From Palsa-892 sp963751615 (GTDB lineage Bacteria > Pseudomonadota > Alphaproteobacteria > Rhizobiales > Xanthobacteraceae): 64,000 nt of DNA. Of the stretch, positions 10,617 through 20,869 are shown one piece after another. The stretch is taken from positions 1 through 64,000 of the forward strand of contig CAVVVG010000007.1 in the NCBI GenBank assembly GCA_963751615.1, written 5' to 3'. Every line of letters begins with the position of its first letter. Positions within the stretch are counted from its first letter, which is position 1. The position numbers and the translations under genes were made by a program. The notes below the pieces were generated by a model. That model was not told the DNA's origin and did no database searches. It was given only the letters and a program-made list of their open reading frames with translations.

Positions 10617-11309
10617 CTATATTCCTTGATACTGAAGGGGCCGCAAATTTAAGTGGTCGTTCACGCTACGTACACCGGGCATCGCTTCGGCCGCGACGCG
10701 GATTGCTTTTCGTTCTGTTTCGGAGTTGGTGGCGCCCCAAAGATTTACCACCCCATCATTGACAGTGATATTCAGTGAATCCGTATGCGACCATGGCTGC
10801 GCCTTCAGGTGCGCGAGCAATTTGTCGCGAATCGCCAAATCGGAGAGCGGAACTTCCAGTCCTTTTGGTGCGCTTGCGACGGCCTGAATCAAATTCGCCC
10901 GGCTCACGATTCCAACGAGTTGACCGTTCTTCACGATTGGAATGCGTTTGATCGCGTATTTTTCAAGTAAATTTGCGATCTCATGGAGTGGCGTCTCCGG
11001 CATTGCGGTAATGACATCCTTCGTCATCACATCGGCCACCTTGCGCCCATGGGTTTTAACATAGTCGGCAGCGAGTACCTCGTCTCCGGCTAACAGGCGG
11101 AGCCACCAAGACGTCCGCTTACGTTCCGTGCCGGCTTCGGAACGATGAATGAGATCACCTTCGCTGACGATGCCGACGAGTTTGCCTTGATCGTCCACCA
11201 CCGGAACAGCACTTATCCGTCGCTCCAGCAAAGTCTTGGCGACCTCTTTTACCGAAGTATACGGCTTTACCGTAATGACGGGCGAAATCATCACATCGTG
11301 GGCATTCAT
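10617..11309 (-). CDS. CBS-pair and BON domain protein
   Basis: A 230-residue cytoplasmic protein. Residues 1-60 and about 90-145 are two CBS motifs (VMISPVITVKPYTSVKEV, ISAVPVVDDQGKLVGIVSEG; VADVMTKDVITAMPETPL, IKRIPIVKNGQLVGIVSRA). Residues 160-225 are a BON domain (LNITVNDGVVNLWGATNSE, VRSVNDHLNLR). CBS pairs bind adenosine nucleotides; BON domains are usually linked to membrane or stress functions. The start is supported by AAGGAG seven bases upstream of the ATG. It is a monocistronic minus-strand gene. The family is common in Rhizobiales; a stress-sensing role is inferred only. Confidence 0.85.
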   Translation of the reverse strand: MNAHDVMISPVITVKPYTSVKEVAKTLLERRISAVPVVDDQGKLVGIVSEGDLIHRSEAGTERKRTSWWLRLLAGDEVLAADYVKTHGRKVADVMTKDVITAMPETPLHEIANLLEKYAIKRIPIVKNGQLVGIVSRANLIQAVASAPKGLEVPLSDLAIRDKLLAHLKAQPWSHTDSLNITVNDGVVNLWGATNSETERKAIRVAAEAMPGVRSVNDHLNLRPLQYQGI

Positions 11310-11728
11310 CGGTAATCTCCTTCCTTGAACGAAGCACCAGTGTCAGTCCAATGCTCAGGATCGGCAGTGCATCTCGCGCTCAAAACCGCAGGACCCGCGC
11401 TACCCGTCCCCTTCTACCCTGGAGTCTCCTCTGGGGCGCTAGGACATGATAGCCACGGGTCCCTCTCCGCCATGTGGATCTTGGCTAATCGCGTAGGACA
11501 GATCGCGTAAAACACGCTTTTCTGCCGTACATTTCCAACCTTGCCTCGACACGACGGTAAAAATATCCAAACGTATCAATCGAATTTGCGCTTTGATCTC
11601 GATCAATAATCCTTGCAAGGCAAGCGTTCGTCGCGTTGATCGGTTTCAAAGGGTTGGAAATTCGAGACTTTCTAACTTCTGCCGTCAATGGCGACTTATA
11701 ATTCCTTGGGTCAAGCAAAGAAACTCGG
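11310..11728. other. intergenic region between divergent genes
   Basis: About 420 bases separate the minus-strand CBS-BON gene from the plus-strand TauE-type gene, so both promoters should lie here. Short open frames (61-117 codons) are inconsistent with any known family. I do not see a convincing operator or riboswitch. Confidence 0.5.
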
Positions 11729-12571
11729 ATGCTATTCGGATCGATCGATCTGTACTACACGATCGCCGGTTTCTTGGTCGGCGCACTCATCGGTTTGACC
11801 GGCGTGGGTGGTGGATCGCTGCTGACGCCAATCCTAATTGTGTTGTTTGGTGTTTCTCCGGCCACGGCCGTTGGAACGGACCTCCTGTTTGCGTCGGCTA
11901 CCAAGACCGTCGGCAGTCTTACGCATGGTTTCAATCGCACCATTGAGTGGCGCGTCGTGCGGAGGCTTGCGATTGGCAGTATACCGGCGACGGCACTCAC
12001 ACTCATTGTGCTGTCCTCATTAAATATGGCTACCGGTGGTGCACGCCAGTTGATCATGGTAGTTCTCACAGCTGCTCTTTTTTTGGCAGCGGGCTTTCTG
12101 ATCGCTCGCAACAAGATATTTGCCCTTTATGCAGCGCACATCGGCAATATGGACGAACGCTCGATTGCAAGCCTGACCATCACCATGGGCGCAGCGTTGG
12201 GAATTCTCGTGACTTTGTCATCTGTCGGGGCGGGTGCAATCGGCGCGACGGCGTTGGTGCTCCTCTATCCTCGATTATCAATGCCACGGATCGTTGGCTC
12301 TGATATCGCACATGCGGTCCCGCTGACGCTGATCGCCGGACTTGGCTACGGAGCGATGGGCTCGCTCGATCTGCACATTCTCATGTCGCTGCTCGCGGGT
12401 TCATTGCCGGGCGTCTTTGTTGGGAGCTTGATTTCGGTACGCGTTCCCGACACGGCTCTCCGCTATGTTCTCGCAGCAGTGCTGCTCATCGTAGGAAGCA
12501 AACTGGCGCTCGATATTCCTGCATATGCGCGATCGAGCGTCGAGGTAGTTAGGATCAAGCACATTCCTTGA
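11729..12571 (+). CDS. TauE/SafE-family sulfite/organoanion exporter
   Basis: A 280-residue polytopic inner-membrane permease. The N-terminal motif FLVGALIGLTGVGGGSLLTP is the hallmark of TauE/SafE (formerly DUF81), and the second half repeats it in weaker form (LVTLSSVGAGAIGATALVLL). About eight transmembrane helices are visible. The family moves sulfite, sulfoacetate or related anions; the substrate cannot be set here. No sulfur-metabolism gene is adjacent. Confidence 0.85.
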   Translation: MLFGSIDLYYTIAGFLVGALIGLTGVGGGSLLTPILIVLFGVSPATAVGTDLLFASATKTVGSLTHGFNRTIEWRVVRRLAIGSIPATALTLIVLSSLNMATGGARQLIMVVLTAALFLAAGFLIARNKIFALYAAHIGNMDERSIASLTITMGAALGILVTLSSVGAGAIGATALVLLYPRLSMPRIVGSDIAHAVPLTLIAGLGYGAMGSLDLHILMSLLAGSLPGVFVGSLISVRVPDTALRYVLAAVLLIVGSKLALDIPAYARSSVEVVRIKHIP

Positions 12572-12817
12572 TTGAGCCGCACGGATTTTCATCATCATTT
12601 GGCACCTCTCGCTTAGTCTCGCGCGATTCATATCAGTGTTCGCTTGAGTCAAAAAGAAAACCTCCAGAGATAATTCGAATTACTTCCGACAACAGACTTC
12701 TTCTTGGAAGAGATATTCGATTAGCCAGCCTACAAAAAAGACTTTAAGGTTCCGCGCGCGGCCATACCGTGGTTGGCTAAGTGGCAATCGTGTAACGCGC
12801 AAGACGGAACTGAAACT

Positions 12818-13739
12818 ATGCGGATATCAAGAAATATTCGCGCCCGCAGACTTTCTGTCGGGCGGCTCGCATCCAAAGCCCACGCGATTGTCAAAGACGG
12901 TGTCTTCCAAAGAATTCTTCAAGGCAACTATCGCACTCGTCACGGTCCAAAACTCGAAGTTATTAGCGCTGGTCCGCGTTGGAGCTACAAAGGCGCGCCG
13001 ATTGTTTTCGTCCATGGCGCGTTCGGCGCCGCATGGATGTGGGACGAACATTTTCTCGGCTATTTTGCCAAATTCCGTCGTCGTGTTTACGCAGTAAGCC
13101 TCAGGGGACATGGAAAGAGCGCGGGACACCGGGATTTAGAAACAACAAGTTTTTCAGATTACATCGATGACATAATCGGCTTTATTGCTCGACTCGGTTC
13201 ACCGCCCGTCGTTGTTGGGCACTCCCTTGGCGGACTTATTGTTCAACGCTTAATCGGTCGTGTGCCTTTGCGCGGTATCGTTTTGATGGCCTCAGCGCCG
13301 CCTGAAGGTATCTTGATGGTTGGACATAGTCTCATGCTGCCAGGTCCGGCCGCACTCATGGATAGTTTCCGAAGGACAATGCCGGGGAAAGCTCGTTCGC
13401 AAACTGATATGTGGCGTCGCGTACTCTTCTCAGACGAGCTTGCCGCAAAGCGTGTCACGGATTTCGCAACTCGTATGGGGCGAGAAAGTCCTCGCGCATT
13501 GTCGGAGGCTCGTATTCCAAGTCCAATTGAGTTTGCTCGAAGCGCAAAAATTCCAGCTCTCGTTTTATCGGCTGAGCGCGACGTAATTATCGAGCACGCG
13601 ATGGCACGTCGTACGACCTACTATCACGGCGCAACCTTTCGCAAAGTTAGCTGGAAGTGGTCACGCAATGATGCTGGACGTGAAATGGAAACAAACAGCA
13701 GAAATAATAAGAGATTGGCTAGCGGAGCATAAAATATGA
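12818..13739 (+). CDS. alpha/beta hydrolase (frameshifted near the C-terminus)
   Basis: Alpha/beta-hydrolase fold enzyme, about 307 residues. Visible elements are the oxyanion region VFVHGAFGAAWMWDEHF, the nucleophile elbow VVGHSLGGL (Ser), the acid strand ALVLSAERDVIIEHA, and, after one extra base near 13653, SGHAMMLDVKW with the catalytic His and a terminal EIIRDWLAEHKI ending at 13739. Without correction the frame ends at 13732 with no catalytic His, which confirms that the shift is artificial or recent. ATG at 12818, with GGAA upstream, is preferred to the TTG at 12773. The substrate is unknown. Confidence 0.8.
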
Positions 13740-13861
13740 CGCAAAATCCAATCTTCGCTCGGGATCAATTGAAATCAAACAAACCGAGACGATTGTTTTG
13801 CTGAAAATTCTTTGATACTCACCATTTTCCGGATTCAGCTCCATTCATACCGGTACTCCGT

Positions 13862-14050
13862 TCACTTTTTTCTGCTTTCGCGGTTCCGCTTTGCTTTCAA
13901 GCTAAGTTGCTGTAACTCAACCTCCGCAGCCGCAAGAAGCCTCTTAATTTCTCGACGCTGTATTTCCCCCGTCGTTACTTCAAGGAGCTTGCGATAATGG
14001 TCAATATTTTGTTGACAAACGAAGCTTTTCATCTCGTTCTCCATCTGCAA
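13862..14050 (-). CDS. small conserved helical protein
   Basis: A 62-residue soluble, charged, fully helical protein: SFVCQQNIDHYRKLLEVTTG, then IKRLLAAAEVELQQL. This pattern (a Q-NI-HYRKLL start, then a helix ending in basic residues) recurs among short Rhizobiales hypothetical proteins. Three Met codons lie in the first seven residues, so the start is uncertain. Function unknown. Confidence 0.6.
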   Translation of the reverse strand: MQMENEMKSFVCQQNIDHYRKLLEVTTGEIQRREIKRLLAAAEVELQQLSLKAKRNRESRKK

Positions 14051-14115
14051 CCGCTAAATAATCGCGCGCCATAATTTTACTCCGGCGCTCACCCCGCAAG
14101 CCAACTAAAAACAGA

Positions 14116-14565
14116 TCAAGAACTGAGCGCGGCATACACAATACCCATTATCACGCTATAGGTCAGCAACATTGCAAGCGAGAATAGTGCAGGCGCGATG
14201 CCGAGCCCAATCTGGGAGGCAAACAAACCGAGACCTAGCAACGGAAAAAATAGCAGTCCCATCATTGCCCAACCGAGAATGCCAAAGGTCAATCCTTTGG
14301 TCGCGCCGTTGTTGCCCGGAAGCTGCGGATACATGCGCCCAAAAATGAAACCAATGATGGTGGCGCCGTTTAGGAATGAAAGCGCCCAAGGCACGAAAGG
14401 ATGGACCTCCCTGCCGATCAAATGGCTAAGCGCGGTCTGGAGGCTTTCATACGGCTGGAACGAAGGAAGCAACCCCATCCAAGATTTCAAAAACATAAGT
14501 AGCGAGTGAGCGGCTGCGCCACAAAGTCCTGCAGCAATCGACTTCCAAACCCAATGTCTGACCAT
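14116..14565 (-). CDS. four-helix inner-membrane protein
   Basis: A 149-residue membrane protein with four predicted helices: AAGLCGAAAHSLLMFLKS, FLNGATIIGFIFGRMYP, LGWAMMGLLFFPLLGLGLFA and LFSLAMLLTYSVIMGIVYAA. I do not recognise a named function. It lies 70 bases downstream of the LptC-like gene in the same direction and may be co-transcribed with it. Confidence 0.6.
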   Translation of the reverse strand: MVRHWVWKSIAAGLCGAAAHSLLMFLKSWMGLLPSFQPYESLQTALSHLIGREVHPFVPWALSFLNGATIIGFIFGRMYPQLPGNNGATKGLTFGILGWAMMGLLFFPLLGLGLFASQIGLGIAPALFSLAMLLTYSVIMGIVYAALSS

Positions 14566-14635
14566 TTTTATTGTAGCGACCGCTCTTTTTCTGGCATTCG
14601 TGTAGGCCGTGTCATCCGAGATAACAGAACCACAA

Positions 14636-15373
14636 CTATTTCTTCTTTCTTTCCGCTTTCTTCAGCTCATCTTCGTCATCGGCGCCGTCGATCTTTTCCA
14701 CGTTCTGGATGTTCATCACGACACCCGCTTCAAACACGATCAACTTTCCTTGATCAAAAATTTCCATTCGGTTTGCTTTTAGTGTGCCATCGGTGAAAAC
14801 AATTACAACGGGGTTTTCCGAAATCATATGTCCTTTTTTTGGTTCACTAATCGCGTCGATCAGCTTTCCGCTATAGCCGCGCGTGGAATTGATATTGATG
14901 CCGTTGAACATCCGAAGCTGTTCAGTTTTCGAATCGTAAACACCAGACTTCGCATTGAGCTTCGTATTTTCACTATCTCCAAGATCGAATATACCAGCCA
15001 CATTGTTGAATTCGATCACTCTGGTGTTGGTTAGATCCTGCGACGCGGTTTCCGCGGTGATGCTGTAAGGATGGCCGTCCTTGCTGAATCCGTTCAATTT
15101 CGGCGCCTCCATCGTGAGCTTGGTGCCTGAAATTTTCAGCGCCCCTATCTCCACCGGAATGCCATTTGCGTATTGCAGGGGATCGATCCAAATCCAAAGT
15201 ATTGCGAGCAGCAGAATGCCGCCCGCAATGATCGGCAGGACGCGCCGTAAAAAATACACGCGACGGCTATGCCGCTTCGCTGCATGAAATGCATGGCTAC
15301 GGCGCACGTAAAGCTCGTCGTATACAAGCGGCCCCGATCTCTCCGTATCCCGATGGGAAGATGACTGCTTCAT
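14636..15373 (-). CDS. LptC-like periplasmic lipid-export protein
   Basis: Bitopic inner-membrane protein of the LPS-export LptC family, about 246 residues. A basic cytoplasmic N-terminus is followed by one helix (VLPIIAGGILLLAILWIWI) and a periplasmic OstA/LptC beta-jellyroll (ISGTKLTMEAPKLNGFS, DGHPYSITAETASQDL, LNAKSGVYDSKTEQLRMF, ISENPVVIVFTDGTLKANRM). ATG at 15373 is chosen because the longer frame adds a low-quality leader. In most alphaproteobacteria lptC sits with lptA, lptB and rpoN. Here it sits beside a ceramidase-like gene and an LptF-like gene, which suggests a paralogue with a special cargo (inference). Confidence 0.75.
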   Translation of the reverse strand: MKQSSSHRDTERSGPLVYDELYVRRSHAFHAAKRHSRRVYFLRRVLPIIAGGILLLAILWIWIDPLQYANGIPVEIGALKISGTKLTMEAPKLNGFSKDGHPYSITAETASQDLTNTRVIEFNNVAGIFDLGDSENTKLNAKSGVYDSKTEQLRMFNGININSTRGYSGKLIDAISEPKKGHMISENPVVIVFTDGTLKANRMEIFDQGKLIVFEAGVVMNIQNVEKIDGADDEDELKKAERKKK

Positions 15374-15508
15374 GTGCAAGACAGCACCGGGTGAATCATG
15401 GCCCCGATTCCAGCCAACAGGGTGAGTGTAACCCCATTTTTTCGGCTTTTCGCAAGCGGCCGGAGATACCGGCAATAGAGGGCATTTTATCCGTCAGCAA
15501 ATACAAGC

Positions 15509-16439
15509 CTAAGCTTGGCTCCTGCGGGCCCCGGCGGCATTCTCGCTTACATAAAAACGGAAGAGAAAAAACATCGCGAGCGCAAGAAGCAAATGCCAAG
15601 CGGCATGACCTTGTATCAACGAATTCGGATCGCAAAGCGGATTCCCATTCTTTCCGATATTCCAGACAGCAAATGCTGCAATACAAGAAGTTAAAGCGTA
15701 AATGCCCCATTTTTTTTCGCAGTGGATTTTCCAGACGAGAACAATTGAGCGTTTCAAAACCACTGCAATTGAAATGAAAACTCCAAATGCAATGTTGCCC
15801 GGCATATTCGATCACGGGGATATTGTTGATCGTATAAGCCCGTCAGTTCACACGCCGCGATAGAAACAACAAAGACCAATAGTGAATTGCCACGGCTGCC
15901 ATTCAAAATATCGTTGCATTGCATAAGCGGTCATAAACGAAGCAAACCAAATACATGGAAAGCATATCGAGCTCGCCCCCAATACCGTCTCGGTCGCGTG
16001 CATTGCCATCGAGCCAATTCCCAAGCAGAACGGCAAGCGAAGAAAAACAAATGGCAGTAAAATTACTCCGGGTTAGGGCATTGTTGTTCTGCTGAAATTT
16101 CCCTTTCGTCAACAACCACGCATTGACAAGTCCCACTGCGATAAGACCAACATTGCTCCACGTATTTGCAGGTTGTTTGATTAAACCATCGCGCGCGGCT
16201 TCACAGCAAAAGTTTCCCTCCCCAGTTGCCGGTCCAAACCAACCGTTTAAGAGAGCAACAAAAAAGAGGGCGAGCGACACAATTGCTACCAACAATGTAA
16301 CATTAAAAATGATGCTTCGACTTTTCATTTCTTTGATCTTCAAAACTGGAGTATTGCTGAGTTCGCTCGTGCGAATCATGGATGAACGTTCCCGCTTGTT
16401 TCCGTTAAAACTCGGGATATGACTTGTGGTCACGCTCAT
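15509..16439 (-). pseudogene. alkaline ceramidase-like membrane protein (multiple frameshifts)
   Basis: Pieces in three frames assemble into one alkaline ceramidase/CREST-type membrane hydrolase. The N-terminus has a TM helix, then GEGNFCCEAARDGLIKQPAN and TWSNVGLIAVGL (the family's C-E and WSN region). The middle is GSMAMHATETV joined to GELDMLSMYLVCF (the S-H and D-M region). The C-terminus is HAAWHLLLALAMFFLF (the HxxWHxxxA motif). These hold the Ser, His and Asp expected to bind the catalytic zinc. At least four shifts are needed, near 16021 (+1), 15993 (-1), 15935 and 15800. It is either decayed or badly sequenced. Ceramidases cleave ceramide to sphingoid base and fatty acid. Confidence 0.65.
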
Positions 16440-16560
16440 AGCGCCGATAATCAGACTTTCGCCACACGATAGCCGCTGGTGTATTCTAGGTCTACGTCGC
16501 TACGTTTAACTACGGAAGTCTGTATAGGGCATGCATGGACGTCAAATTCTGATCAATACC

Positions 16561-17706
16561 ATGACATCAATTATTCAGCGATATCTGACGAAGCGGCTTT
16601 TGTTCGCATCATGTATTGCGATGATCGCCATTTACGTTCCGGTGCTTCTTATTCAACTAATCGGTCAATTGCCGAGGGCGGCATTGATGTCCGAGTTATT
16701 GTGGCCTGCTTTACTCGGACTTTCTCCAACCATTTTTTATGTCACGTTGCCGGTTGTTGTCGCTCTCGCCAATACTTGGACTTATAGTGAACTGTCCAGC
16801 GAAGGAACATTGACGATTCTTTATACAGCGGGACTTTCCGTTCTTAATGTTAGAGTTCCGGCATTTTTCATCGCGGTGATCTCTGTTCTGCTGGGCTTAG
16901 CGACATCCTGCATTCTGGCACCGCAAGGTTCAACAAAATTCGAAGATATTTTGTATGTAATTGAAAATGATCTGAGCCCATCGTTGATTGCGCCCGAACA
17001 ATTCCATTCGCTCAACGGTGGCCGCCGAGTGATTCAATATCAGGAGCGGTTGGGCAGGAATTGGATCTCAGGAGTGTTCATCAAGGAATTCAGCGACGAT
17101 GAAGAACTGATAATCTTCGCCCGCGATGCCATTTTTGATAGAAGAGAACAAGAAAGCTGGATCATATTGAGAGACGGTTACATGCAAACTCGTAAGCCTG
17201 GAGATACCGAGTTTGATGTTGTTGCTTTCACACAAATTACACGGCCTACTGGTCTCGCAGGCTTAAAGCTCCCGAAACGTGGGTGGACAGGTTATTTCGA
17301 ACTCGGTCCGATTAACTTCTTGAGCGAATATTCAAATGCCCAAAAGGATCCGCGTAAAGCTTCACAGTGGGCAAGCGAGGCGCTCGAGCGTTTTGGCGTT
17401 CCCGCTCTTGCACTTGCGCATACATTGCTCGGTCTAGCGCTAGTCGCAATCTGGGGTGGCACGACTGGCCGCAGTAGCAAGATAACTACGGCGCTTATTG
17501 CAGGCTTGGTTCTCCTCGTTCATTTTCTGATCGTACTTGCCTGCGAATTCGCAAGTAGTCAGGGTGTTGTTTTCGCTTTCGCCGTCGCTCTCGCTATGGT
17601 GGTGGAAATCGCAATCGCCGCCCTTTTATTTGTGCACGCGATCGGCCGACGACGAATGAGAACTTTTGTCGGAGCCACATCTGCGCCGCTGGCGAGCGGT
17701 GCATAA
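16561..17706 (+). CDS. LptF/LptG-family lipid-export permease
   Basis: A 381-residue YjgP/YjgQ (LptF/G) permease. The N-terminus MTSIIQRYLTKRLLFASCIA starts TM1, and further helices lie at about 40-110. A periplasmic jellyroll spans roughly 140-270 (RRVIQYQERLGRNWISGVFI, LIIFARDAIFDRREQESWII), and three C-terminal helices follow (ALAHTLLGLALVAIWGG onward). The family pairs as LptF-LptG with LptB ATPases and LptC to extract lipid from the inner membrane. Only one permease gene is present and no lptG is seen in the window. ATG at 16561 is preferred to 16531. It is divergent from the ceramidase-like and LptC-like genes, and a shared control region is likely. Confidence 0.75.
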   Translation: MTSIIQRYLTKRLLFASCIAMIAIYVPVLLIQLIGQLPRAALMSELLWPALLGLSPTIFYVTLPVVVALANTWTYSELSSEGTLTILYTAGLSVLNVRVPAFFIAVISVLLGLATSCILAPQGSTKFEDILYVIENDLSPSLIAPEQFHSLNGGRRVIQYQERLGRNWISGVFIKEFSDDEELIIFARDAIFDRREQESWIILRDGYMQTRKPGDTEFDVVAFTQITRPTGLAGLKLPKRGWTGYFELGPINFLSEYSNAQKDPRKASQWASEALERFGVPALALAHTLLGLALVAIWGGTTGRSSKITTALIAGLVLLVHFLIVLACEFASSQGVVFAFAVALAMVVEIAIAALLFVHAIGRRRMRTFVGATSAPLASGA

Positions 17707-17794
17707 AGGGCGCGTTACTTCAGGCGAACGGGCAAACTTTAAGTTATCCAAAAAGCGATTTTGTCGTTTGATTAACATTCCGAGATAGATGCCG

Positions 17795-18551
17795 CTAATT
17801 ACCGACGTGAAAACGATTTACGTCATCTTTCTCATTGGCAAGTGCATTGTGATAATTTTCAGTTACAATTTTTGCTTCACCAATTTCTCGGACTCGCCCG
17901 CGATCAATCCAAACTGCTCGATTACATATGGTTCGAAACCACTGCAAGGGCGTGAGATACGAATAGAATCGTTCCGTGCTGGCGAAAGTCTTCCAAGAAT
18001 TTCATACATTTCGCTTGAAATGCCTCATCGCCAACTGAAAGTGCCTCGTCGATAATTAGAATATCAGCATCTACATGTGCGCAGATCGAGAATGCCAATC
18101 TTGCGAACATACCACTCGAGTAGAATTTTACAGGTCGATCGAAGAATTCGCCAATTCCGGCAAACTCTGCAATCAATTCCATCTGTCTGGTGATTTTGGC
18201 ACGCGGCAGTCCCAAAACTGCACCTCCGATCAAGACATTCTCACGTCCCGTTAGATCCTGATCGAACCCGGAACCAAGTGCGAGAACGGGAGCAATTCTT
18301 CCCCTAGTTGTTATTTCGCCGAGCGTCGGGATTGTGATTCCGCAAATCATCTGCAAAAGCGTTGTCTTGCCGGCACCATTACGCCCAATGATTCCGATGC
18401 ACTCCCCTTTGTTGACTTCGAAACTGACGTCGCGCAGAACCCAAAAATCCTTGTAGAATTTCTTGAAGCGGCCAAACAACATTTGCCACAACCGATGATT
18501 ATAAACGGTGTAAATTTGATAGGCCTTGCCAACTTTGACACACCGGATCAT
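17795..18551 (-). CDS. polysaccharide ABC exporter ATPase, Wzt/TagH type (frameshifted)
   Basis: ATPase of an O-antigen/teichoic-type ABC-2 exporter, about 250 residues. Walker A GRNGAGKTTLL, the family motif GRIAPVLALGSGFDQDLTG, signature YSSGMFARLAFSI and Walker B ILIIDEALSVGD are all intact. One extra base near 17931 breaks the frame after VSHALAVVSNH. The true tail CNRAVWIDRGRVREIG continues to a stop at 17795. It lacks the long C-terminal substrate-binding extension of Wzt proteins that recognise capped chains. It follows wzm by 4 bases, so the two form one operon. Confidence 0.85.
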
Positions 18552-18555
18552 GCAA

Positions 18556-19410
18556 TCAGATGACATCGACGACGACACTCCGATAGCGCATGAAAAAACT
18601 ATAACCTCCGTAAAAAATGCAAAGAGATAACACCCAAGCGATCAAATAAGCCAACGCATCAGGGGCACGCCCGAGTAAGAGGATTTCGCGCGCCATTTCT
18701 ATATATGGCGTGAGAGGATTGATATAACTGATGAGCCGTGCAGAAAACGAATAATCGAGAGTGGTATAAAACACCGGCGTCGCGAAGATCAGCACGGAAA
18801 CAATCGTGGTCATCATAAAAGATATATCACGGGTAAAAGCGCCTATTGCCGCGAGAGTCCAAACTGATCCGAGCAGTAAAAGGCAGAATGGCAAGAGGAT
18901 AAGTGGGAACAAAAAAGAAGTCAGTGGAATGGTTCCCGTCAAAATAATCTCAAAAATAAGAAAGACAACAAAACCGATCCCCGCATATACGAGTGTCCGG
19001 AACATTGAAGTCCATGCCAACACCTCGCTCGGAAAGATCGATTTCTTGATGAAATGCGCATTTTCCGGAAGTAACATCGGCGCTCGAGAGATGAGCTCAG
19101 CAAACGCATTGAACAAAAGTAAGGCGACGAACATTGAAAGCGCGAAATTCGTTGTCGTGCCAGTCGCAATCCTGAGCGTGCTCGAAAACAACGTGACAAA
19201 AACTGCCAACATCGCGAGCGGAGCAATCACCGCCCAAATCCAGCCGAAATATGAATCTCGAAATCGCTGGCGCAGCTCGCGCCCGACGATGACGCGAATT
19301 AATTCGCGGTACTGCCATGCATTGTAAAACGGCGTAGTCAAAAAGCGCACGAATCCTACTTTGCCTTTTCCGTAGTGTGCAACCTTCTTGCCGGATAAGT
19401 CAGCGCTCAT
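18556..19410 (-). CDS. polysaccharide ABC exporter permease, Wzm/TagG type
   Basis: A 284-residue ABC-2 permease with six predicted helices. Features include VGRELRQRFRDSYFGWIW at the first coupling region, the TM segment AVIAPLAMLAVFVTLFSSTL, NPLTPYIEMAREILLLG near the C-terminus and a last helix AYLIAWVLSLCIFYGGYSFF. It exports lipid-linked polysaccharide across the inner membrane with the ATPase gene 4 bases downstream. Neighbouring glycosyltransferases make an O-antigen or similar polymer a plausible cargo. Confidence 0.87.
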   Translation of the reverse strand: MSADLSGKKVAHYGKGKVGFVRFLTTPFYNAWQYRELIRVIVGRELRQRFRDSYFGWIWAVIAPLAMLAVFVTLFSSTLRIATGTTTNFALSMFVALLLFNAFAELISRAPMLLPENAHFIKKSIFPSEVLAWTSMFRTLVYAGIGFVVFLIFEIILTGTIPLTSFLFPLILLPFCLLLLGSVWTLAAIGAFTRDISFMMTTIVSVLIFATPVFYTTLDYSFSARLISYINPLTPYIEMAREILLLGRAPDALAYLIAWVLSLCIFYGGYSFFMRYRSVVVDVI

Positions 19411-19638
19411 GGGATAATTCTGTTCATGAAGCGGCGGCGCTGAAAATATTGTCCGGTGCGGCGCCAGCCACGGAGGACCATTGTTTTGATCATATTGTTA
19501 TTGCGATTCGGCTGTAGCTTGGACAATAGGGTGGCATGGCGTAGCAAGCAGCATACATTCCGTCCACTCTTGCCTTTTTTCGTCTAGTCGCCTGCATGTG
19601 TGGATCAAACCTTGCCATTATTGTAACTACAGTTACTC

Positions 19639-20758
19639 ATGACCGTCACGATCGAACGCGTTCGTAATCGGATCCAACTCGCCGAGTTCATTGGCCTGCC
19701 TCAGCGCCTATACCTTGGCATGCGGGGATACGTGCCGCCGCTCGATATCGAGAGGCGAGAGCTACTTGATCCCAAAAAAAGTCCGTTCTTCAGCCATGGT
19801 TCCGCGGCCTATTGGATTGCGCGCCGTGAGGGCCGAGCGGTGGGACGTGTTTCGGCACAAATCGACCAATTGGCTGGACCTTCAGCGCCGCCCGACCTAG
19901 GTCTTTTTGGTTGCCTTGACGCGATCGATGACCGCGAGGTCGTCGCAGACCTCCTGCGTACTGCTGAAGACTGGCTGCGACAACACAATCGCCGCCATAT
20001 TCGTGGGCCATTTCTGCTTTCGATCAACGGCGAGACGGGCCTTCTTATCGAGGGTCAATTGGAACCGCCGGTTACCCTTCTCCCTTGGCATCCAACCTAT
20101 CTCAATCAATATTTGCGCGAAGCCGGGTATGTTTGCGCCATGCGAATGTTCTCTTACGTACTCGATTTGAAAAAACTTCCCAGCCGAACGATTGCATGAG
20201 CTTGAGATCGCCAGACAGGGCAATAAGTTTTCCATAAAGAGCATGAATCTCGACAATTTCGAACCGGAAATGGAAATCGGCCGGAAGTTATTCAATGACG
20301 GCTGGCAGAATAATTGGGGGTTCACTCCAGGTTCGGTAACCGATACCCGCGGCCTCGCTCGTGCATTCAAGCCGTTCCTGCTTCGTGATGGCGGATTCTT
20401 TATTAACGTCGGAGACGAGCCAGCGGGCTTCGCGCTGTCAATTCCAAACATTTTCGACATTACTTCTGATATTGGCCCGGCACCGAGCCTGCTCGGTTGG
20501 TTACGATTAGCGATCAGAATCTGGAGAAAACGGTATCGGAGTTTCCGCTTAGTGTTCATCGGTGCCGCCTTGAAGCATCACGGCACCGGCATCGGAAAAA
20601 TCATGTTATCAGAGACTATTCGGCGTCTTCATCGATATAAAGCAGAGAAAGTTGCCTGCGCGTGGGTATTGGAGAGCAATGCAGCGTTAATCCGAATTTT
20701 GACTATGTGCGGATTTCAGCGGGGTGCAATGTATGGTGTGTTCGAAAAGCATTGTTGA
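19639..20758 (+). CDS. GNAT acyltransferase of bacterial ceramide-synthase type (frameshifted)
   Basis: About 372 residues in two halves split by one extra base near 20182 (DLKKLP, then ERLHELEIARQGN). The N-half carries RLYLGMRGYVPPLDIERREL, KSPFFSHGSAAYWIARREGR and LLPWHPTYLNQYLREAGY. The C-half is a GNAT-like domain (FINVGDEPAGFALSIPNI, IGAALKHHGTGIGKIMLSE). Long GNAT proteins of this layout include the bacterial ceramide synthase bCerS known from Caulobacter, which N-acylates the sphingoid base. The function here is inferred from layout and neighbours (ACP, ketosynthase, SDR, GT21; SPT-like enzyme at 53 kb). It begins a plus-strand row of six genes. Confidence 0.65.
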
Positions 20759-20869
20759 TGCATGTCAATGAGCTCAACAGTGCATCGATTCGATAATGCA
20801 AATATGCAATATTAAGTTCTTAGGCTATTCTCATTCCAGACGCTCTTGTCAATAATCTTAGGTGGCGAC

